Assembly: GCA_002751075.1 (NCBI GenBank)
Contig: NAOQ01000366.1
Span: 60,166-72,139 of the forward strand
Source: Ichthyophonus hoferi
Taxonomy: Eukaryota > Opisthokonta > Ichthyosporea > Ichthyophonida > Ichthyophonidae
DNA: 11,974 nucleotides
Reading direction: 5' to 3'
In this document: piece by piece, positions 9,394-11,974 of the stretch
Numbering within the stretch: the stretch's first letter is position 1
Layout of the letters: every line of letters begins with the position of its first letter
Notes under the pieces: generated by a model
Databases searched by the model: none
The model's input: the letters and a program-made list of their open reading frames with translations, nothing else
What the model was told of the DNA's origin: nothing
Made by a program: the position numbers and the translations under genes

Positions 9394-11880
9394 ATGGCTA
9401 AGGTGTGTGTGTGTGTTATGTAACTAAGTATGCTGTGTGATAGTACAACAGTATGGTAGTATGTAGTATAATGATATAATACAATTATATAACAGTATAG
9501 CCGTAAGTATGTACATACAAATGACCATCATAACGTGTGTTATCATGTCATTATCCTATTATACTATTATACTACTACATTACTGTAATATCATAGTGTT
9601 ATTGTATTATCCTATTATACTATTATACTACTACATTGCTGTAATATTATAGTGTTATTATATTATACTGTTATAATAATATACTATTATATTCTTATAC
9701 TATTATACTATTATACGATTTTATTGTTATGTTGTCCTACTATTTTACTATTATATCATTATATCATTATACAATTATACTATCCCACTACCCTACTGTT
9801 ATGCTATTAAAATATTATAATACTATTATATTATTTTACTATTTTATTATTATACTATTATACTGTTCTATTATTATAAGACTATATACTATACTATTAT
9901 ACCATTATACCATCCTACTATTAAACTATTATACTATTATATCATCCTAATATCCTACTGTTATACATGTCTACAAACGAATATTCCTATGCACATATAA
10001 TACATATAGTATTAATATTTATACATACAAGACAAGGATGTGTTTCATACTCATACTACGATATTTTAGTTACCAAAGAAGAGAAAAAACAAACCTTCTG
10101 GTTCGGAGCCCATCAATTGCACTGGCCGTAATCATGATATCCGTAATCGTAAAACATCTCTTACTGAGAAAATTTTTGCTGGGGATGTACCTTTGGTCCA
10201 ATCAAAACTGGGCTGGTTACTATATATGGGTATTATTATAGTTATAATTGTTATAATAACTAGAGGATATGATAAGGCTCAGGCAGAACGTCATACTGAG
10301 GTAAGATATAAAACATGTTTGGATGGAGACAAAGAGTAAATATAATATAATATAATATAGTACACTAGAATATAATACTCATACAATATAATAAATATAA
10401 CTCATTATGCATATTTTAGAGAGCATTATATATATATTGCTATGGAAACGGCTAAACACTAATTAGCACTGATTTCTATTTAGTGACACTAATTACTATT
10501 TATTAACACCAATTACTATTCATCAACCTTACCCAATAACATGGTTTATCACCTCCAGAATAAATGATGGCTTTAATATATATATAACACTATCTTAATT
10601 AATAATAATTAGTTCCAATTAGCTCTACCTATCGGCGATTAGCATTTATTAATCTTAACTAACCCTGATTAATGACAGACTATCAAAGCCACGTTTGAGG
10701 AATACACGTCTAATATTGCATTGGTTAATATGGTTTACGATAAAATTACCAACTTGTTTCCCCCTGAACTAGGTGTGTATATATATTTTAAAATTTATAC
10801 GTACTTATTTGAGAAAATTAAAAATTAAATTTTGCCAGTATGCATGTATTTTTTAAAAACTACTCTATCCATTGGTTTATATGTATAGTATATAATTGTG
10901 ATATTACTCATAGGCTTATAAAATCATATATATTTATCCCGGTGTTCCTATAAGTGTAGAGATGGGAGCTGTAATATGATATATAGGTAGTGAACATTTA
11001 AATTTCAGATTTTATGTTCATGTATTTTCAATTTTAAAAAATTATTTTTGTTTAACCTACTCTTTCTATTGGTTTACATATTTAACTTATAATTTGATCT
11101 TTCTCATTGGCATATACATATAAGTACACTAATACTTATATATATATATGTTTTTAAAAGTATACTTATTGGTTTGTATGTATGATTGTGATATTATAAT
11201 TAGTATATACATATACATACACTTATACTTCTATTTATATAGATTATATTATATATATTTTTATATATATTTATTCCCGAGTTTCTAAAGGTGTACAGAT
11301 GGGAGCTTCTACTTATATATATTTGATTTTATTTGTTAAAATTTTAAACTGCTCTCTATTGGTTTATATGTATAATATATAATTATGATCTTATTCATTG
11401 GTATGTACATATATATATATACATTTTTACTCTATTTATATATTTTCATATAGCATCTATGTGTATTTCAGAATTTTTATGTATATATTTAAAATTCTAA
11501 ACATTTAAAACTTTACATTGCTCTTCTTATTGGTTATATGTATAATGTATAATTGCGATATTACTCATTCGTATATACATTTTCATATATTTCCTCCTAT
11601 ATTTCTATGGATGCAGAGATGGAAGCTTTAGCATGTATATGTTAAACATTTTAAAAAATTAAATTTAAAACTGCTCTCTATTGGTTCATACGTATAATGC
11701 ACAATTGTGATCTTATTCATTGGGATATACATATACATATACTTACACTTTTATATATTTATATATTTATCTCTATATTTCTATAGGTGTAACGATGGGG
11801 GCTGTAGGCCGTCGATTAGCTGAAGAAGGACTTAAAAAAAAACACCCAATTTTATTATTACCAGGGTTTACTACATCAGG
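9394..11880 (+). CDS. PDAT/Lro1-like phospholipid:diacylglycerol acyltransferase, 5' part
   Basis: Proposed exons are 9394-9402, 10070-10300, 10679-10772 and 11787-11880, all in frame, giving 142 complete codons before the gene runs off the window. PDAT enzymes (LCAT family) move a phospholipid sn-2 acyl group onto diacylglycerol at the ER, making triacylglycerol. Visible features: a basic N-terminus (PKKRKNK, residues 5-11), one membrane segment (GWLLYMGIIIVIIVIIT, ~51-67), then TFEEY and NMVYDKITNLFPPELG, then VGRRLAEEGLKKKHPILLLPGFTTSG, which closely fits the family's luminal entry ('G..LA.EGL..KHPVVL.PG..STG'). The lid, catalytic Ser, Asp and His would lie downstream, outside the window. 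The start is the weakest point: exon 2 is open only from 10070, directly after an in-frame stop, so an upstream exon is needed. ATG GCT AAG|GTGTGT at 9394 gives M-A-K in the right phase. An alternative is ATG at 9967 with a donor at 10009. Confidence 0.82.
9403..10069 (+). other. Intron 1 of the PDAT-like gene (proposed)
   Basis: Donor AAG|GTGTGT at 9403, acceptor TATTTTAG|TTACC at 10069. About 540 of its 667 bases are simple-sequence repeat. If the alternative start at 9967 is used, only the last 61 bases (10009-10069) are intron and the rest is 5' flank or UTR. Confidence 0.55.
9421..9960. repeat. TATTATACTA simple-sequence array with a strand switch
   Basis: From about 9430 to 9500 the repeat words are GTAGTATAATG-like; from about 9547 onward they are the complement, ACTATTATACTACTACATT, so the two parts can pair. 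The right part is nearly free of G for long stretches. A clean 56-base tandem duplication lies at 9551-9606 and 9607-9662. The 73-codon open frame at 9729-9950 is a product of the repeat. Confidence 0.75.
10301..10678 (+). other. Intron 2 of the PDAT-like gene
   Basis: Donor GAG|GTAAGA, acceptor AATGACAG|ACT, phase 0. It holds a short (TATAA)n tract at 10337-10360 and a 20-base tandem pair at 10486-10505 and 10506-10525 (ACACTAATTACTATTTATTA and a close variant). Confidence 0.82.
10773..11786 (+). other. Intron 3 of the PDAT-like gene, a repeat array
   Basis: Donor CTAG|GTGTGT, acceptor TTTCTATAG|GTGTAACG; a glycine codon is split (G|GT). Nearly the whole intron is built from diverged copies of one unit. 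The word ATTGGTT (once ATTGGTTA) starts at 10871, 11068, 11168, 11358, 11529 and 11680, usually after CTCTCT and before an ATATGTATAAT-(T)ATAATTGTGAT-TTA-TCATTGG-like block. Copies of the true exon edge occur near 10955, 11291 and 11610. Confidence 0.8.
10860..11786 (+). repeat. Six-unit diverged intronic tandem repeat carrying exon-edge copies
   Basis: Unit spacings by the ATTGG word are 197, 100, 190, 171 and 151 bases. Units 1, 3 and 5 each end in a decayed copy of the intron-exon junction found intact at the end of unit 6. Units 2 and 4 lack a clear copy, unit 4 keeping only a TATTTCAGA trace. The array therefore arose by tandem duplication whose breakpoint lay about 20 bases inside the exon. 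Confidence 0.75.
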
Positions 11881-11897
11881 GTAGGAAATGAAAAATA

Positions 11898-11974
11898 TAT
11901 TATTATTATTATTACTATTATTATTACTATTATTATTATTATTATTATTGTTATTATTATTATTATTATTATTA
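11898..11974. repeat. (TTA)n microsatellite
   Basis: Nearly pure TTA/ATT triplets with occasional CTA or GTT interruptions run to the window end, inside the intron that starts with GTAGGA at 11881. Confidence 0.95.

Noticed and set aside
9729-9950. 73-codon frame rich in Y, I, L and S
   Set aside because: Direct translation of the TATTATACTA simple repeat.
9421-9960. CRISPR-like or satellite array
   Set aside because: Units are short, degenerate and lack spacers; ordinary eukaryotic simple sequence.
10038-10241. 67-codon frame starting MCFILILRYF
   Set aside because: It lies in a different frame from the PDAT exon, whose frame gives the basic stretch, the membrane segment and correct splice phases.

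Overview
This is a eukaryotic nuclear window: very AT-rich, with spliceosomal GT-AG introns, AATAAA-type poly(A) signals, long simple-sequence tracts and decayed repeats. Two host genes lie on the + strand. The second is a PDAT/Lro1-type acyltransferase. That enzyme is typical of fungi, plants, algae and some early-branching lineages and is missing from most bilaterian animals, so an early opisthokont or other basal eukaryote is my best guess. The species cannot be fixed from the sequence.

Layout. (1) 1-1690: repeat-derived DNA. The first ~135 bases match the interior of the transposon-like element at 6691-7582. They are followed by a long imperfect inverted repeat (arms about 370-974 and 994-1626) whose two arms are diverged, broken copies of the same coding-like sequence, arranged tail to tail. 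(2) 1700-3990: no recognisable gene; AT-rich, with a diverged tandem repeat at 3285-3830. (3) 3995-5996: a complete three-exon gene for a 466-residue protein with a C-terminal RRM-like domain, followed by clustered poly(A) signals. (4) 6365-6690: a degenerate TAGTATGGTATA minisatellite, then a MITE-like element with ~65-bp terminal inverted repeats (6691-7582), then a broken coding-like fragment with a zinc-finger-like Cys pattern (7590-7866). (5) 7870-9390: intergenic DNA, its last part promoter-like (inverted CCAAT boxes, a TATA-like box, a perfect CRE palindrome). (6) 9394-11880 and beyond the window: the 5' exons of the PDAT-like gene, with repeat-filled introns and a closing (TTA)n tract.

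The two genes show no shared pathway: one looks like a nuclear or RNA-binding protein, the other an ER lipid enzyme. The most unusual structure is intron 3 of the PDAT gene. It is an array of diverged repeats in which the edge of the downstream exon (the 3' splice site plus the first ~20 coding bases) was copied at least three times into the intron. The inverted repeat at 370-1626 is the second point of interest. No CRISPR array, rRNA or tRNA gene was found.
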